Counted from the stretch's first letter, positions 49,550-59,210 are shown. The stretch: 64,000 nucleotides of DNA from Oceanobacter sp045430275 (GCA_045430275.1 JAILXU010000002.1:186001-250000); one strand, 5' to 3'. The notes: a model not told the origin generated them from the sequence alone. Numbers and translations: made by a program.

Positions 49550-51130
49550 GTGGCCAGGGGCATTGTCATCAGAAAGCACGTCATTAGCAAAAACGGCATT
49601 CGACAGCTCATACTGCTGGCCGCAGGCAGCCTGTTCCCTCTGGCTCTGGCTCCCCTTTTTTGGTGGCCCCTCGGCTTGCTCAGCCTTGGGGTTCTCTACC
49701 ATTACCTGACATTGGATCAACAACCCTCGGGCGCTTTTCGTACCGTCTGGTGGTATGCCCTGGGCCAATTTGGCGCGGGAGTATCCTGGGTCTATGTCAG
49801 CATGAACGAGTTTGGTGGTACGCCCGCTGCACTGGCTGTTCTGATGGTCTTGCTGTTCGCTGCAGGGTTAGCCCTGATTCCTGCACTCTGGTTCTGGATA
49901 CGCAAACATCTGTCTGACCGCTTTCCCGGTTCACTTTCCTGGTTGACGTTCCCTGCATTCTGGTTTCTGGCGGAGTGGTCTCGCAGTTGGCTGCTCACCG
50001 GATTCCCCTGGCTTTATGCGGGTGACGCCCACCTGGAAAGCTGGCTCAGTGGCTGGGCTCCGGTCATTGGCAGCCTGGGCATTTCCCTGATTTGCGCTCT
50101 GACGGCCAGCTTAAGCGTTGCCTTCATTCAACACCGCCAACCCATGATGCTGCTGATCTGGCTGGCCTGGCCAGCCGGTTTCTTCCTGCAATCAGCCGAG
50201 TGGACATCCATCCAGGGAAAACTCACCGTCAGCGCAGTACAAGGCAACATTGCCCAAGATGTTAAGTGGAAGCCTGAGATGGTGAACCCAACCATCCAGA
50301 TGTATACCGATCAGACCGAAGCACTGTGGCAATCTGACTTGATCGTATGGCCAGAAACCGCTGTGCCCATGGTGATGGAGTATTTTCAGCCTTATCTGGA
50401 TACTCTGGATGATCTTGCCCGAGAGCAACACAGCGGCTTGATTACAGGCATTGTCTATCGCCACTCTGAAGATAGCCTCACACCCGGTGCGTATCACAAC
50501 AGCCTGGTCAGTGTCGGCACCTCACGGGGCATTTATCACAAACAGAAACTGGTGCCTTTCGGTGAATTTATTCCCTTCGAAGAGCAACTGCGCGGGCTGA
50601 TTCCTTTCTTCGATCTTGATATGTCCGGTTTCACCCGAGGCTCTGCGCAGCAGCCGCTGCTAACGGTTCAGAAAGACGGTCAGACATATCCCATTGCTTC
50701 CTATATCTGCTACGAAATTGCGTACCCGGTGCTGGTCGCAACCATGGCGCAGCAGTCCGCGCTGTTGATTACCGTCAGTAATGATGCCTGGTTTGGTGAC
50801 TCACTCGGCCCCAAGCAGCACATGGCTCTGGCCAGAATGCGCGCTCTGGAAACAGGCCGCTACCTGCTCCGCTCAACCAACACTGGCATTACAGCTCTGG
50901 TAAACCATCAGGGCCAGATCATCAGGCAACTGCCCGTAGCCCAACGAGCCAGCCTGACAGCCGAAGCTGAATTACGACAAGGCAATACTCCCTTCATGCT
51001 CTGGCATATCTGGCCAAGCCTGATCCTTTCAATACTGATGATTCTTCTGGCGAGCACATGGCATCGCTGCCGCAACTCATCACACACAGGAACACCCCAT
51101 CATGGCTCGACTACTGTTTCGTCTGAATGA
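49550..51130 (+). CDS. lnt: Apolipoprotein N-acyltransferase
   Basis: Lnt adds the third acyl chain to lipoproteins in the inner membrane, which Lol sorting needs. The 526-residue product has about six N-terminal membrane helices and a periplasmic nitrilase-like domain. The catalytic triad is visible: Glu in VWPETAVPM, Lys in HKQKLVPFGE and Cys in SYICYEIAYP. The start is GTG at 49550, with AGG upstream. It follows ybeX after 20 bases. It matches the many lipoproteins in this window (BamD, LpoA, LolB and others). Confidence 0.94.
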   Translation: MARGIVIRKHVISKNGIRQLILLAAGSLFPLALAPLFWWPLGLLSLGVLYHYLTLDQQPSGAFRTVWWYALGQFGAGVSWVYVSMNEFGGTPAALAVLMVLLFAAGLALIPALWFWIRKHLSDRFPGSLSWLTFPAFWFLAEWSRSWLLTGFPWLYAGDAHLESWLSGWAPVIGSLGISLICALTASLSVAFIQHRQPMMLLIWLAWPAGFFLQSAEWTSIQGKLTVSAVQGNIAQDVKWKPEMVNPTIQMYTDQTEALWQSDLIVWPETAVPMVMEYFQPYLDTLDDLAREQHSGLITGIVYRHSEDSLTPGAYHNSLVSVGTSRGIYHKQKLVPFGEFIPFEEQLRGLIPFFDLDMSGFTRGSAQQPLLTVQKDGQTYPIASYICYEIAYPVLVATMAQQSALLITVSNDAWFGDSLGPKQHMALARMRALETGRYLLRSTNTGITALVNHQGQIIRQLPVAQRASLTAEAELRQGNTPFMLWHIWPSLILSILMILLASTWHRCRNSSHTGTPHHGSTTVSSE

Positions 51131-51449
51131 TGTACCGGAAGATGAAATCGACGCGGTCAGGGAAATATTAAAAACACACGACGTCGACGTGTATGAAACA
51201 GACTCGGGGAAATGGGGAATTTCAGTTGCTGCGATCTGGCTCAGAAACGACGAAGAGTTTGAGTACGCACGGGCGCTGATTGAGGAATATCAGCAGGAGA
51301 GACAAGCTCGGGTACAGTCAGAGGCCGTACAGCAAACGTTTCTGGAACGCTGCCAGCAACGACCTCTGGACTGCTTGTTAATCGCCTGCGCCATCCTGGC
51401 CATACTGGCACTGACTGTATGGCCATTTCTGACAGCATTCAGTGAATAG
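51102..51449 (+). CDS. Small membrane protein downstream of lnt (DUF6164-like)
   Basis: The 115-residue product has a soluble N-terminal domain resembling a small ferredoxin-like fold (MARLLFRLNDVPEDEIDAVR, then YETDSGKWGISVAAIWL), a helical linker and one C-terminal membrane helix (LLIACAILAILALTVWPFL). The start overlaps the end of lnt by 29 bases, and its 3' end overlaps the convergent mutT by 11 bases. Similar proteins in Pseudomonas are annotated DUF6164; that link is from memory and not certain. Function unknown. Confidence 0.75.
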   Translation: MARLLFRLNDVPEDEIDAVREILKTHDVDVYETDSGKWGISVAAIWLRNDEEFEYARALIEEYQQERQARVQSEAVQQTFLERCQQRPLDCLLIACAILAILALTVWPFLTAFSE

Positions 51450-51864
51450 CAGCCCCGGATAAACGCTGCTGAATAGCGTCAAGGATCGGTTGGTTCGCCG
51501 CCGGGAACGCATAGCTCGACAGCTCTGATACCGTAATCCAGGCTGTCGGCTGCCCTTCGGCACCGTGAGCCGATTCCTGTGCTGAATCAGGCACCTCAAC
51601 CCACAGCACATCCAGATACACCTGCTTGTCCGGGTAATCAAACGCGATCTCGGTCAGAGATGACATCTGTTCACTGGAAACCGTCAATGCCACCTCTTCC
51701 TGTAACTCACGCACTAATGCCTGAGCCGTGGTTTCACCGTCTTCCACCTTACCGCCCGGAAACTCCCACAGCCCACCCTGATGTTTATCATCCGGGCGAC
51801 GTGCAATCAGAATGTTCTGACTGGCGGAGACAATCACAGCGACAGCGACGTGCACACGCTTCAT
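51439..51864 (-). CDS. mutT: 8-oxo-dGTP diphosphatase MutT
   Basis: MutT hydrolyses 8-oxo-dGTP so that it is not put into DNA. The 141-residue product begins VHVAVAVIVSASQNILIARR, includes LWEFPGGKVEDGET and the Nudix box GKVEDGETTAQALVRELQEE, and has family-normal length. Its start overlaps the argJ stop in ATGA, so it rides on the argJ transcript. The order secA-argJ-mutT is common in this class. Confidence 0.94.
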   Translation of the reverse strand: MKRVHVAVAVIVSASQNILIARRPDDKHQGGLWEFPGGKVEDGETTAQALVRELQEEVALTVSSEQMSSLTEIAFDYPDKQVYLDVLWVEVPDSAQESAHGAEGQPTAWITVSELSSYAFPAANQPILDAIQQRLSGAAIH

Positions 51865-53078
51865 GAACGGTAGTCCGCATTGATAGTGACGTATTCATGG
51901 GACAGATCAGACGTCCAGAGTACTTCCTGAATATCACCCCGGCCCAGCACGATACGTACAGTGAACTCTGCCTCTGCAAACACAGCTGCACCAGCTTCTT
52001 CCGTATACGCGGCACAACGGCCACCGTTTTCAACGATATGAACGTCGTTCAGATAAATCTGGATTTTATCCAGATCCATATCCACCAGACCTGAACGCCC
52101 AACAGCGGCCAGAATACGTCCCCAGTTGGCATCCGAAGCGTACATCGCTGTTTTCACCAACGGTGAGTGAGCCACGGTATAGGCAACATCCAACGCTTCC
52201 TGTTGAGTGCCTGCCTCATCCACCTGAATAGTGACGAACTTGGTCGCTCCTTCGCCATCACGCACAATGGCTTGTGCCAGAATCTGGAAGACTTCTTTCA
52301 GTTCCGCAAACAGGGTTTTGGCCTCAGGGCTATTGGCATCATCCACCACCAGACTGCCTTTCCCTGTTGCTATCAACAAACAGGCATCGTTGGTCGAAGT
52401 ATCACCATCAATGGTAATTCGATTGAACGACGCATTCGCCAATGCCTTGCACCAGATATCCAGAACCGGTTGCGCAATCTGCGCATCAGTGGCCACAAAC
52501 GCCAGCATGGTCGCCATATTCGGCTGTATCATGCCTGCGCCTTTGGACATCCCTGAGATTGTCACCGTCTGACCATTGATATCGAGCCGACGGCTACTGC
52601 CCTTGGGCAACGTATCCGTCGTCATGATACCGGCCGCGCTGCGCGACCAGTGGGTTTCAGACAAGTCCTTGTAACAAGCCGGAATGCCTCGCTCAAACGC
52701 GGACATATCCAGCAATTCACCAATCACACCGGTTGAAAATGGCAAGACCTGATCAGACTGAACACCACAGTGCTCTGCAACCTGCTGGCAACTGGACAAG
52801 GCGTCTTCCATACCTTGCGGGCCAGTCCCGGCATTGGCATTACCGGTATTAATGATCAGATAACGCGGTGAACAGCGCTCAAGGTGCTGACGGGCAACCT
52901 GAACCGGGGCTGCACAAAACGCATTCTGCGTAAAAACAGCCGCCGTTCGAGTGCCTTCAACCAGCTCAATCAATACCATGTCATCCCGGTTCGGATAGCG
53001 AACCTGCGCCTGGGCAATACCCAGACGCACGCCATCAACGGGAATAAAATCTTCAAATACGGTCAGATTAACGGCCAT
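51861..53078 (-). CDS. argJ: Glutamate N-acetyltransferase / N-acetylglutamate synthase
   Basis: ArgJ moves acetyl between N-acetylornithine and glutamate, recycling acetyl in arginine synthesis; some forms also use acetyl-CoA. The 405-residue product has the self-cleavage site in QPNMATMLAFVATDA, where the Thr becomes the nucleophile of the beta chain, and conserved NTGNANAGTG, plus the N-terminal IPVDGVRLGIAQA. ATG 53078 with GAGGAG upstream is used; a longer frame runs into secA. It lies 10 bases after the secA stop. Confidence 0.95.
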   Translation of the reverse strand: MAVNLTVFEDFIPVDGVRLGIAQAQVRYPNRDDMVLIELVEGTRTAAVFTQNAFCAAPVQVARQHLERCSPRYLIINTGNANAGTGPQGMEDALSSCQQVAEHCGVQSDQVLPFSTGVIGELLDMSAFERGIPACYKDLSETHWSRSAAGIMTTDTLPKGSSRRLDINGQTVTISGMSKGAGMIQPNMATMLAFVATDAQIAQPVLDIWCKALANASFNRITIDGDTSTNDACLLIATGKGSLVVDDANSPEAKTLFAELKEVFQILAQAIVRDGEGATKFVTIQVDEAGTQQEALDVAYTVAHSPLVKTAMYASDANWGRILAAVGRSGLVDMDLDKIQIYLNDVHIVENGGRCAAYTEEAGAAVFAEAEFTVRIVLGRGDIQEVLWTSDLSHEYVTINADYRS

Positions 53079-53088
53079 TGCGAACTCC

Positions 53089-55821
53089 TCAGGACAACTT
53101 GCCGTGACAATGCTTGTACTTCTTGCCTGAACCACAAGGGCAAGGCTCGTTGCGGCCAACCTTGCGCTCTTCACGAACGAACGTTTGTGGCTCTTGCGCA
53201 TCGCCGTCTTCTGGTGATTCTGTTCCACCCATGGCTGATGCAGACTCATGCTGATACTGAGCCGCCTTGGCCTGGGCTTCTGCTTCCTGACGACGGCGTT
53301 CTTCTATTTCATGAACCTCTTCTTCCTCACGTACCTTAACGTGAGAAAGCACGCGAATGGTTTCAATCTTGATGTTGTTCAACAACTCCTGGAACAGTTC
53401 AAACGACTCACGCTTGTATTCCTGCTTTGGATTTTTCTGGCCATAACTGCGCAGGTGAATACCCTGGCGCAAGTGATCCATGGTCGCCAGATGCTCTTTC
53501 CAGAGATTGTCGAGAATTTGCAGCATAATCTGCTTCTCGAAAGAACGCAGAGCCACGTCACCAACGGCTTCTTCTTTTGAAGCATAGGTGGATTCGATGG
53601 CCTCCATAATGCGCTCACGCAGCACTTCTTCGTAGAGCTTGTCATCATTTTCCAGCCAGTGCTGAAGGGGAAGCTCCACATCAAACTCAGACTTCAGATG
53701 AGCTTCCAACCCTGGCACATCCCACTGTTCTTCCAGGCTTTGTGGCGGAATACAGGTATCAATGGCATCGCTGACAACGTCCTTGCGGATGTTGCTGATC
53801 ACACCGGAAATATCTTCCATCGCCATCAGATCGTTACGCTGGTTGTAGACAACGGTACGCTGATCGTTGGCCACATCATCGTATTCCAGCAACTGTTTAC
53901 GAATATCAAAGTTGCGGCCTTCTACTTTGCGCTGGGCTTTTTCAACCGCATTCGTCACCATCTTATGCTCGATGGACTCGCCGTCTTTCATGCCCAACGA
54001 CTGCATCATGCCGCGCATGCGCTCTGACATGAACATACGCATCAGGCTGTCATCCAGTGACAGGAAGAATTTAGTAGAACCCGGATCCCCCTGACGGCCA
54101 GCACGACCACGCAACTGGTTATCGATACGGCGAGATTCATGGCGCTCGGTACCAACGATATGCAAACCACCCGCCGCCAAAATGGCATCGTGACGTTCTT
54201 TCCACTCCGCTTTAATAGCCGCTATCTGCTCATCTGCTGGATTCTCCAGCTGTGCGACTTCCATTTCCCAGTTACCACCCAGCACAATATCGGTACCACG
54301 ACCGGCCATATTGGTAGCGATGGTTACCGCACCCGGACGACCGGCTTCGGCAATAATCTGGGCTTCACGGGCATTTTCTTTCGCATTCAGGACGTTGTGT
54401 GGCACCTTGGCTTTTTGCAGCAACTGCGACACGTACTCGGATGACTCAATCGAAGCCGTACCCACCAGAACCGGGCGCTTTTCCTCAATCACACGTTTGA
54501 TCTCTTCGACCACCGCGTTGTATTTTTCAGGCTGGGAAGCATAAATGACGTCATTGTGATCCAGACGCTGGATCGTTTTATTGGTTGGAATAACCACCAC
54601 GTCCAGTGCATAAATCTGATGAAACTCAAAGGCTTCTGTATCGGCCGTTCCCGTCATACCCGCCAGTTTGTCGTACAGACGGAAATAGTTCTGGAAGGTA
54701 GTGGATGCCAGCGTCTGGCTTTCCGCCTGAATATTGACGTTCTCTTTCGCTTCAATCGCCTGGTGCAGGCCTTCTCCCCAACGGCGTCCCTGCATGGTAC
54801 GACCGGTGTGCTCATCAACAATCACGACCTGACCGTTACTGACGATGTAGTCCACATTTTTCTGGTAAATCACATGAGCGCGCAACGCCGAATGCACGTG
54901 GTGCAACAATGACAGGTTCTTCGGCGCGTAGAGGCTTTCACCTTCCGGCAAAACACCCTCAGCGATCAACATATCCTCTACCGCTTCGTGACCTTCTTCG
55001 GTCAATTCTACCGAGCGGCTCTTCTCTTCAACGGTGTAATGGCCGGAAATGGGTTCTTCTTCTTCATTCAGTTTCGCTTTTTCCAGGCGCGGAGCCAACT
55101 GATCAATACGCCGATACAGCTCCGAGTGATCCTGGGCCGGGCCAGAAATAATCAAAGGTGTACGCGCTTCATCAATCAGGATGGAATCCACTTCATCGAC
55201 AATGGCAAAGTACAAACCACGCTGTACCTTGTCTTCCAGCGAGAACGCCATATTGTCACGCAGGTAATCAAAGCCGAATTCGTTGTTGGTGCCGTACACA
55301 ATGTCGCACTGGTATTGCTCACGCTTTTCAGCCGTCGACTGACCAGGTACAACCACACCCACACTCATGCCGAGGAATTCGTACAATGGACGCATCCATT
55401 CAGCATCACGACGAGCCAGGTAATCATTCACCGTAACAACGTGCACGCTGTTTCCTGTCAAGGCATTGAGGTAAGTCGGCAGCGTTCCAACCAGGGTTTT
55501 ACCTTCACCCGTGCGCATTTCAGCAATACGGCCTTCATGCAGGGTAATACCACCAATCAACTGGACATCGAAGTGGCGCATCTGCATTACACGCTTACTG
55601 GCTTCCCGACAAACAGCAAAGGCTTCTGGCAACACATCATCCAGCGACTTGCCTTGTTCCAATTGCTCACGCAGATAAGGGGTGCGGGATTTCAGCTCGT
55701 CATCACTCAATGCCGCCAGCGTTTCTTCCATCACGTTGATGCGGCTAATCAGCTTGCGCATCCGTTTAATTTCACGGCTGTTTTTACTGCCAAATACTTT
55801 TCGGAAAATATTGCCTATCAT
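53089..55821 (-). CDS. secA: Preprotein translocase ATPase SecA
   Basis: SecA is the motor that pushes unfolded proteins through SecYEG. The 910-residue product has the DEAD motor (AEMRTGEGKTLVGTLPTYL, VDEVDSILIDEARTPLIISG), the preprotein cross-linking domain, GRAGRQGDPGSTKFFLSLDD, a helical scaffold and the C-terminal SecB-binding zinc site CPCGSGKKYKHCHG. ATG 55821 is taken because MIGNIFRKVFGSKNSRE aligns with homologues; a TTG at 55833 would add four residues. The 143-base upstream region has two hairpins that may control it. Confidence 0.96.
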   Translation of the reverse strand: MIGNIFRKVFGSKNSREIKRMRKLISRINVMEETLAALSDDELKSRTPYLREQLEQGKSLDDVLPEAFAVCREASKRVMQMRHFDVQLIGGITLHEGRIAEMRTGEGKTLVGTLPTYLNALTGNSVHVVTVNDYLARRDAEWMRPLYEFLGMSVGVVVPGQSTAEKREQYQCDIVYGTNNEFGFDYLRDNMAFSLEDKVQRGLYFAIVDEVDSILIDEARTPLIISGPAQDHSELYRRIDQLAPRLEKAKLNEEEEPISGHYTVEEKSRSVELTEEGHEAVEDMLIAEGVLPEGESLYAPKNLSLLHHVHSALRAHVIYQKNVDYIVSNGQVVIVDEHTGRTMQGRRWGEGLHQAIEAKENVNIQAESQTLASTTFQNYFRLYDKLAGMTGTADTEAFEFHQIYALDVVVIPTNKTIQRLDHNDVIYASQPEKYNAVVEEIKRVIEEKRPVLVGTASIESSEYVSQLLQKAKVPHNVLNAKENAREAQIIAEAGRPGAVTIATNMAGRGTDIVLGGNWEMEVAQLENPADEQIAAIKAEWKERHDAILAAGGLHIVGTERHESRRIDNQLRGRAGRQGDPGSTKFFLSLDDSLMRMFMSERMRGMMQSLGMKDGESIEHKMVTNAVEKAQRKVEGRNFDIRKQLLEYDDVANDQRTVVYNQRNDLMAMEDISGVISNIRKDVVSDAIDTCIPPQSLEEQWDVPGLEAHLKSEFDVELPLQHWLENDDKLYEEVLRERIMEAIESTYASKEEAVGDVALRSFEKQIMLQILDNLWKEHLATMDHLRQGIHLRSYGQKNPKQEYKRESFELFQELLNNIKIETIRVLSHVKVREEEEVHEIEERRRQEAEAQAKAAQYQHESASAMGGTESPEDGDAQEPQTFVREERKVGRNEPCPCGSGKKYKHCHGKLS

Positions 55822-55902
55822 TTTTCTATCCAATTTAAAAACCGGCCCATCTGCATAAGCAGACTGGGCGGATATCTGATAATAATTAGGTGAAATGTCC
55901 GA

Positions 55903-55949
55903 AGGCTTCAGCGCAGAAGCCTATAACGGAACGTGACCCGAACAGGGTC
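55903..55949 (-). promoter_or_regulatory. Two tandem hairpins upstream of secA
   Basis: In the minus-strand transcript, GACCC-TGTTC-GGGTC (55949-55935) is followed by AGGCTTC-TGCGCT-GAAGCCT (55922-55903). Neither has a clean T-run. They lie between the M23 peptidase stop and the secA start and could end the upstream transcript or regulate secA. Confidence 0.45.
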
Positions 55950-55964
55950 GAATGAAGGGAACGA

Positions 55965-56891
55965 CTATCGGTGAGTGCGATGCACGTAAGTTGCCGGATC
56001 AACGGTGCGGCCATTTTTGTACACTTCAAAATGCACATGAGGCCCGGTAGATCGACCAGTACTGCCCATAAGGGCGATCACCTGGCCTTTTTTAACAATG
56101 TCGCCCATGTTGGCTTTAAGCTCAAAACAATGGGCATAACGTGTTTTATAACCATTACCATGGTCAATTTCGACCATCTTTCCGTAACCATGACGATCAC
56201 CGGACCAGGTGACGACACCCGCCGCGACCGCAATGATTCCAGAGCCTTGCTTGCCTGCAAAATCAACACCCGCGTGCCACGCAGGCTTGCCGGTAAAAGG
56301 ATCTACCCGAGTGCCATAAGCTGACGACATCCAGCCTTTTTGGATTGGCCGCCCAGCCAGGTAACGATCGCGACTAATACGCTGATGGGTCAGGATACTG
56401 CTAAAAGCTTCAAGCTGCCGTTCACGAGAATCCATCCGTTCCGCAAACTGATCCAGAGCCTCAGAAATCCCGGGGGCCTGATAATGGCCTGCGTTCAACG
56501 AAGGCCCACCCAAAGCAGGCTGTACAGAGAAATCGAATTCATCCGCACCAATCTTCGTTGCCTGCACCAGATGTTCACCCAGAGCATCTATCCGCATCAG
56601 GCGAGACTGCAGTGCTGCCAGCCGAATCGTGAGTGCCTGCAATTCCTGGGTGGCTTGTTCCTTGACCTGCTCCAGCTCACTGCGCTGGCGTTCCAACTCT
56701 TCTTCCCAAGCTTCGGTAGCCGCCGATTCCAAAGGCGGCTCCTCTTGCAACCAGGCGCTCAACCAAAAACCGGACACACCCATAGCAAACGGCACAGCAA
56801 ACAAGCACCCGAGCAGAAGAAATCTGAGGGCACTTGTTAAACGGTAGCTTTTTGATTGGCCATGGCGATGACCCACTACAATAATGTTCAT
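55965..56891 (-). CDS. Membrane-anchored M23 (LytM) peptidase
   Basis: This is an envelope protein of 308 residues with one N-terminal membrane helix (about 20-45), a periplasmic coiled coil (EELERQRSELEQVKEQATQE) and a C-terminal M23 domain. All catalytic zinc ligands are visible: His and Asp in WHAGVDFAG, and the His of HVHFEVYK, with YAHC as the second His motif. It should cut or gate peptidoglycan cross-bridges, or activate an amidase as EnvC does. It sits between lpxC and secA, where Pseudomonas also has an M23 protein. GTT/GAA-rich start region. Confidence 0.88.
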   Translation of the reverse strand: MNIIVVGHRHGQSKSYRLTSALRFLLLGCLFAVPFAMGVSGFWLSAWLQEEPPLESAATEAWEEELERQRSELEQVKEQATQELQALTIRLAALQSRLMRIDALGEHLVQATKIGADEFDFSVQPALGGPSLNAGHYQAPGISEALDQFAERMDSRERQLEAFSSILTHQRISRDRYLAGRPIQKGWMSSAYGTRVDPFTGKPAWHAGVDFAGKQGSGIIAVAAGVVTWSGDRHGYGKMVEIDHGNGYKTRYAHCFELKANMGDIVKKGQVIALMGSTGRSTGPHVHFEVYKNGRTVDPATYVHRTHR

Positions 56892-56973
56892 ACAGATGTT
56901 CAGTGTGTTTGTCTTGGTGGCCGATGTTTGCGGTACTTAAATACGTTCGTGATCATACATGTGATGACAGAAC

Positions 56974-57001
56974 AAAAAAAAGGCCATAAATCATTATGGC
57001 C
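56974..57001 (-). terminator. Terminator after lpxC
   Basis: On the minus strand, GGCCATAA (57001-56994), loop TGAT and TTATGGCC (56989-56982) are followed by a run of eight T (56981-56974). It closes the mur-fts-lpxC transcript before the M23 gene. Confidence 0.93.
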
Positions 57002-57027
57002 AATTATGTTTTCAATTTTTGTGATGA

Positions 57028-57936
57028 CTACTGGGATGCTGCCGGTTTCATATAGGAAACGGGGGATTCATCCGCAGGGAATTCAACAAACTCCCAAGCA
57101 TCATCATGCTTCAACAATTCTCTCAATAGCTGATTATTCAATCCATGCCCGGATTTATAACCAATATATTCGCCAATCAGACTGTGACCCAGCAAGTAAA
57201 GGTCGCCGACAGCATCCAGAATTTTGTGCTTAACAAATTCGTCGTCGTAGCGAAGGCCATCTTCATTCATGATGCGATAATCGCCAACAACAATTGCATT
57301 CTTGTCACTGCCACCTTTGGCCAGATCCTGGGAACGCATGTGCTCAATGTCTTTAAGAAAGCCAAACGTTCGCGCCCGGCTGACTTCTTTCACATAGGTT
57401 GTTGAAGAAAAGTCCAGACAGGCTTTTTGAACACTGCGCTTCAGAACCGGGTGATCAAAGTCAATTTCAAACGACACTTTGAAACCATCATAAGGAACAA
57501 AAGCAGCGCTCTTGTCACCGTCCGTCACTTCGACACGCTTTTTGATGCGAATAAAGCGTTTGGCCGCCTGTTGCTCCAGAATACCTGCTGATTGCAGTAG
57601 AAAAATAAATGGCCCAGAGCTGCCATCCATAATAGGCACTTCCTGCGCACTCACCTCAACCATGGCATTATCAATGCCCAGCCCAGCCATCGCCGACAAA
57701 AGATGCTCAACAGTGTCAACTTTTGCTTCACCATGCCCTAATGTTGTCGACATCGTAGTCTCACCAACATTCATTGCATCGGCTTTAATATCGACAACCG
57801 GATCAAGATCAGTTCGTCTGAAAATAATTCCGGTATCCACTGGAGCCGGTTTCAGCGTCAGATACACTTTCTCGCCAGAATGCAGCCCTACTCCCGTGGC
57901 GCGAATGACATTTTTAAGAGTTCGTTGCGGGATCAT
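57028..57936 (-). CDS. lpxC: UDP-3-O-acyl-N-acetylglucosamine deacetylase
   Basis: LpxC is the zinc deacetylase that commits lipid A synthesis. The 302-residue product has the zinc histidine in TVEHLLSAMAGLGIDN, the others in KHKILDAVGDLYLLGHS, and the start QRTLKNVIRATGVGLHSGEK. It is the standard dcw-end gene after ftsZ. A hairpin between ftsZ and lpxC may reduce read-through. Confidence 0.97.
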   Translation of the reverse strand: MIPQRTLKNVIRATGVGLHSGEKVYLTLKPAPVDTGIIFRRTDLDPVVDIKADAMNVGETTMSTTLGHGEAKVDTVEHLLSAMAGLGIDNAMVEVSAQEVPIMDGSSGPFIFLLQSAGILEQQAAKRFIRIKKRVEVTDGDKSAAFVPYDGFKVSFEIDFDHPVLKRSVQKACLDFSSTTYVKEVSRARTFGFLKDIEHMRSQDLAKGGSDKNAIVVGDYRIMNEDGLRYDDEFVKHKILDAVGDLYLLGHSLIGEYIGYKSGHGLNNQLLRELLKHDDAWEFVEFPADESPVSYMKPAASQ

Positions 57937-57977
57937 GCAAACAAGTCAGCCTATTCTTGAATATGCTCGAAAGCACC

Positions 57978-58005
57978 AAAAGCGGGAAAGTATAACAATT
58001 CCCGC
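57978..58005 (-). terminator. Hairpin between ftsZ and lpxC
   Basis: On the minus strand, GCGGGAA (58005-57999) pairs with TTCCCGC (57988-57982), followed by TTTTGG (from 57981). The loop contains TATACT, a possible -10 for lpxC. It could be a partial terminator or attenuator. Confidence 0.55.
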
Positions 58006-58025
58006 TCATCAAACCAGCACAAAAA

Positions 58026-59210
58026 TCAATCAGCCTGGCGTCGTAAAAATGCAGGAATATCGAGGTACTCCATATCTTCACCGTTTTTCACTCTGGGACG
58101 AGAGCCACCCGCTGTTTTTTTCACTGCAACAGGACGCTCAACAGCTTTTGTTGCTACGGCTGGTTCAGAGCGACGCGATGCCGCTTCTGGCTTTTTTACC
58201 TTGGGGTTCACTTTTTCTTCAGCAACGTCATGTTGCAAATCGTGTTGGGATTTGACACCACCCAGACCCGTTGCAACAACTGTGACCTGTAATTCATCTT
58301 TTAATTCAGGGTCAAGTACCGTTCCAATCACAACCGTCGCATCATCAGAAGCGTATTCGCCAATCATGGCACCAACGGTAGAGTACTCACCCAAAGCCAG
58401 ATCAGGGCCTGCCGTCACATTAACCAACAATCCGCTGGCACCTTTCAAATCAATATTTTCAAGGAATGGGCTACCAACTGCCAGTGTTGTTGCTTCTGTT
58501 GCACGATTATCACCACGACCAGAGCCTGTACCCATCATGGCCTGTCCTTTCTGCTGCATCACAGTGCGAACATCAGCGAAATCCACATTGATCATGCCCG
58601 GACGCGTAATCAAATCTGAGATCCCCTTGACCGCTCCGTGCAAGACATCGTTGGCCTGACTGAAAGCATCAATCAACGTGGCTTCACTGCCCAGCACTTC
58701 CAGCAATTTTTCATTGGGAATGGTAATCAGGGAATCCACGTGCTCTGACAGGCTCTGAATACCACCATCAGCCATTGATTGACGTTTTTTGCCTTCGAAA
58801 GAAAATGGACGCGTTACTACAGCAACGGTCAGAATTTCCAGCTTTTTGGCAATTTCGGCCACAACAGGGGCAGCACCAGTTCCTGTACCACCGCCCATGC
58901 CTGCCGTAATGAACACCATATCCGCACCCTTCAGGATGTCTTCAATGCGTTCTTCATCATCACGGGCGGCCTGACGGCCAACATCAGGATTGGCACCGGC
59001 TCCCAGTCCCTTGGTTTGAGCAGCACCCAGCTGTAATACCGTATCGGAACTCAGGCCACGTAATGCCTGAGCATCGGTGTTGGCACAAATAAACTCCACA
59101 CCTTCCACGACATTATTCATCATGTGCTGGACGGCGTTACCACCACCGCCACCGACACCAATAACCTTGATTACTGCATTTTGCACTACATCTTCTGCCA
59201 GTTCGAACAT
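58026..59210 (-). CDS. ftsZ: Cell-division tubulin FtsZ
   Basis: FtsZ polymerises with GTP to form the Z ring. The 394-residue product from ATG 59210 begins MFELAEDVVQNAVIKVIGVG and has GGGGGNAV, the GTP signature GMGGGTGTGAAPVVAE, the T7 loop NVDFADVRTVM and the C-terminal peptide DIPAFLRRQAD, which binds FtsA and ZipA. An in-frame ATG at 59234 with AAGGGG upstream would add eight residues (MSQHKEGD). The shorter start fits homologues and the P. aeruginosa length, but the longer one has the stronger ribosome site. Confidence 0.96.
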   Translation of the reverse strand: MFELAEDVVQNAVIKVIGVGGGGGNAVQHMMNNVVEGVEFICANTDAQALRGLSSDTVLQLGAAQTKGLGAGANPDVGRQAARDDEERIEDILKGADMVFITAGMGGGTGTGAAPVVAEIAKKLEILTVAVVTRPFSFEGKKRQSMADGGIQSLSEHVDSLITIPNEKLLEVLGSEATLIDAFSQANDVLHGAVKGISDLITRPGMINVDFADVRTVMQQKGQAMMGTGSGRGDNRATEATTLAVGSPFLENIDLKGASGLLVNVTAGPDLALGEYSTVGAMIGEYASDDATVVIGTVLDPELKDELQVTVVATGLGGVKSQHDLQHDVAEEKVNPKVKKPEAASRRSEPAVATKAVERPVAVKKTAGGSRPRVKNGEDMEYLDIPAFLRRQAD

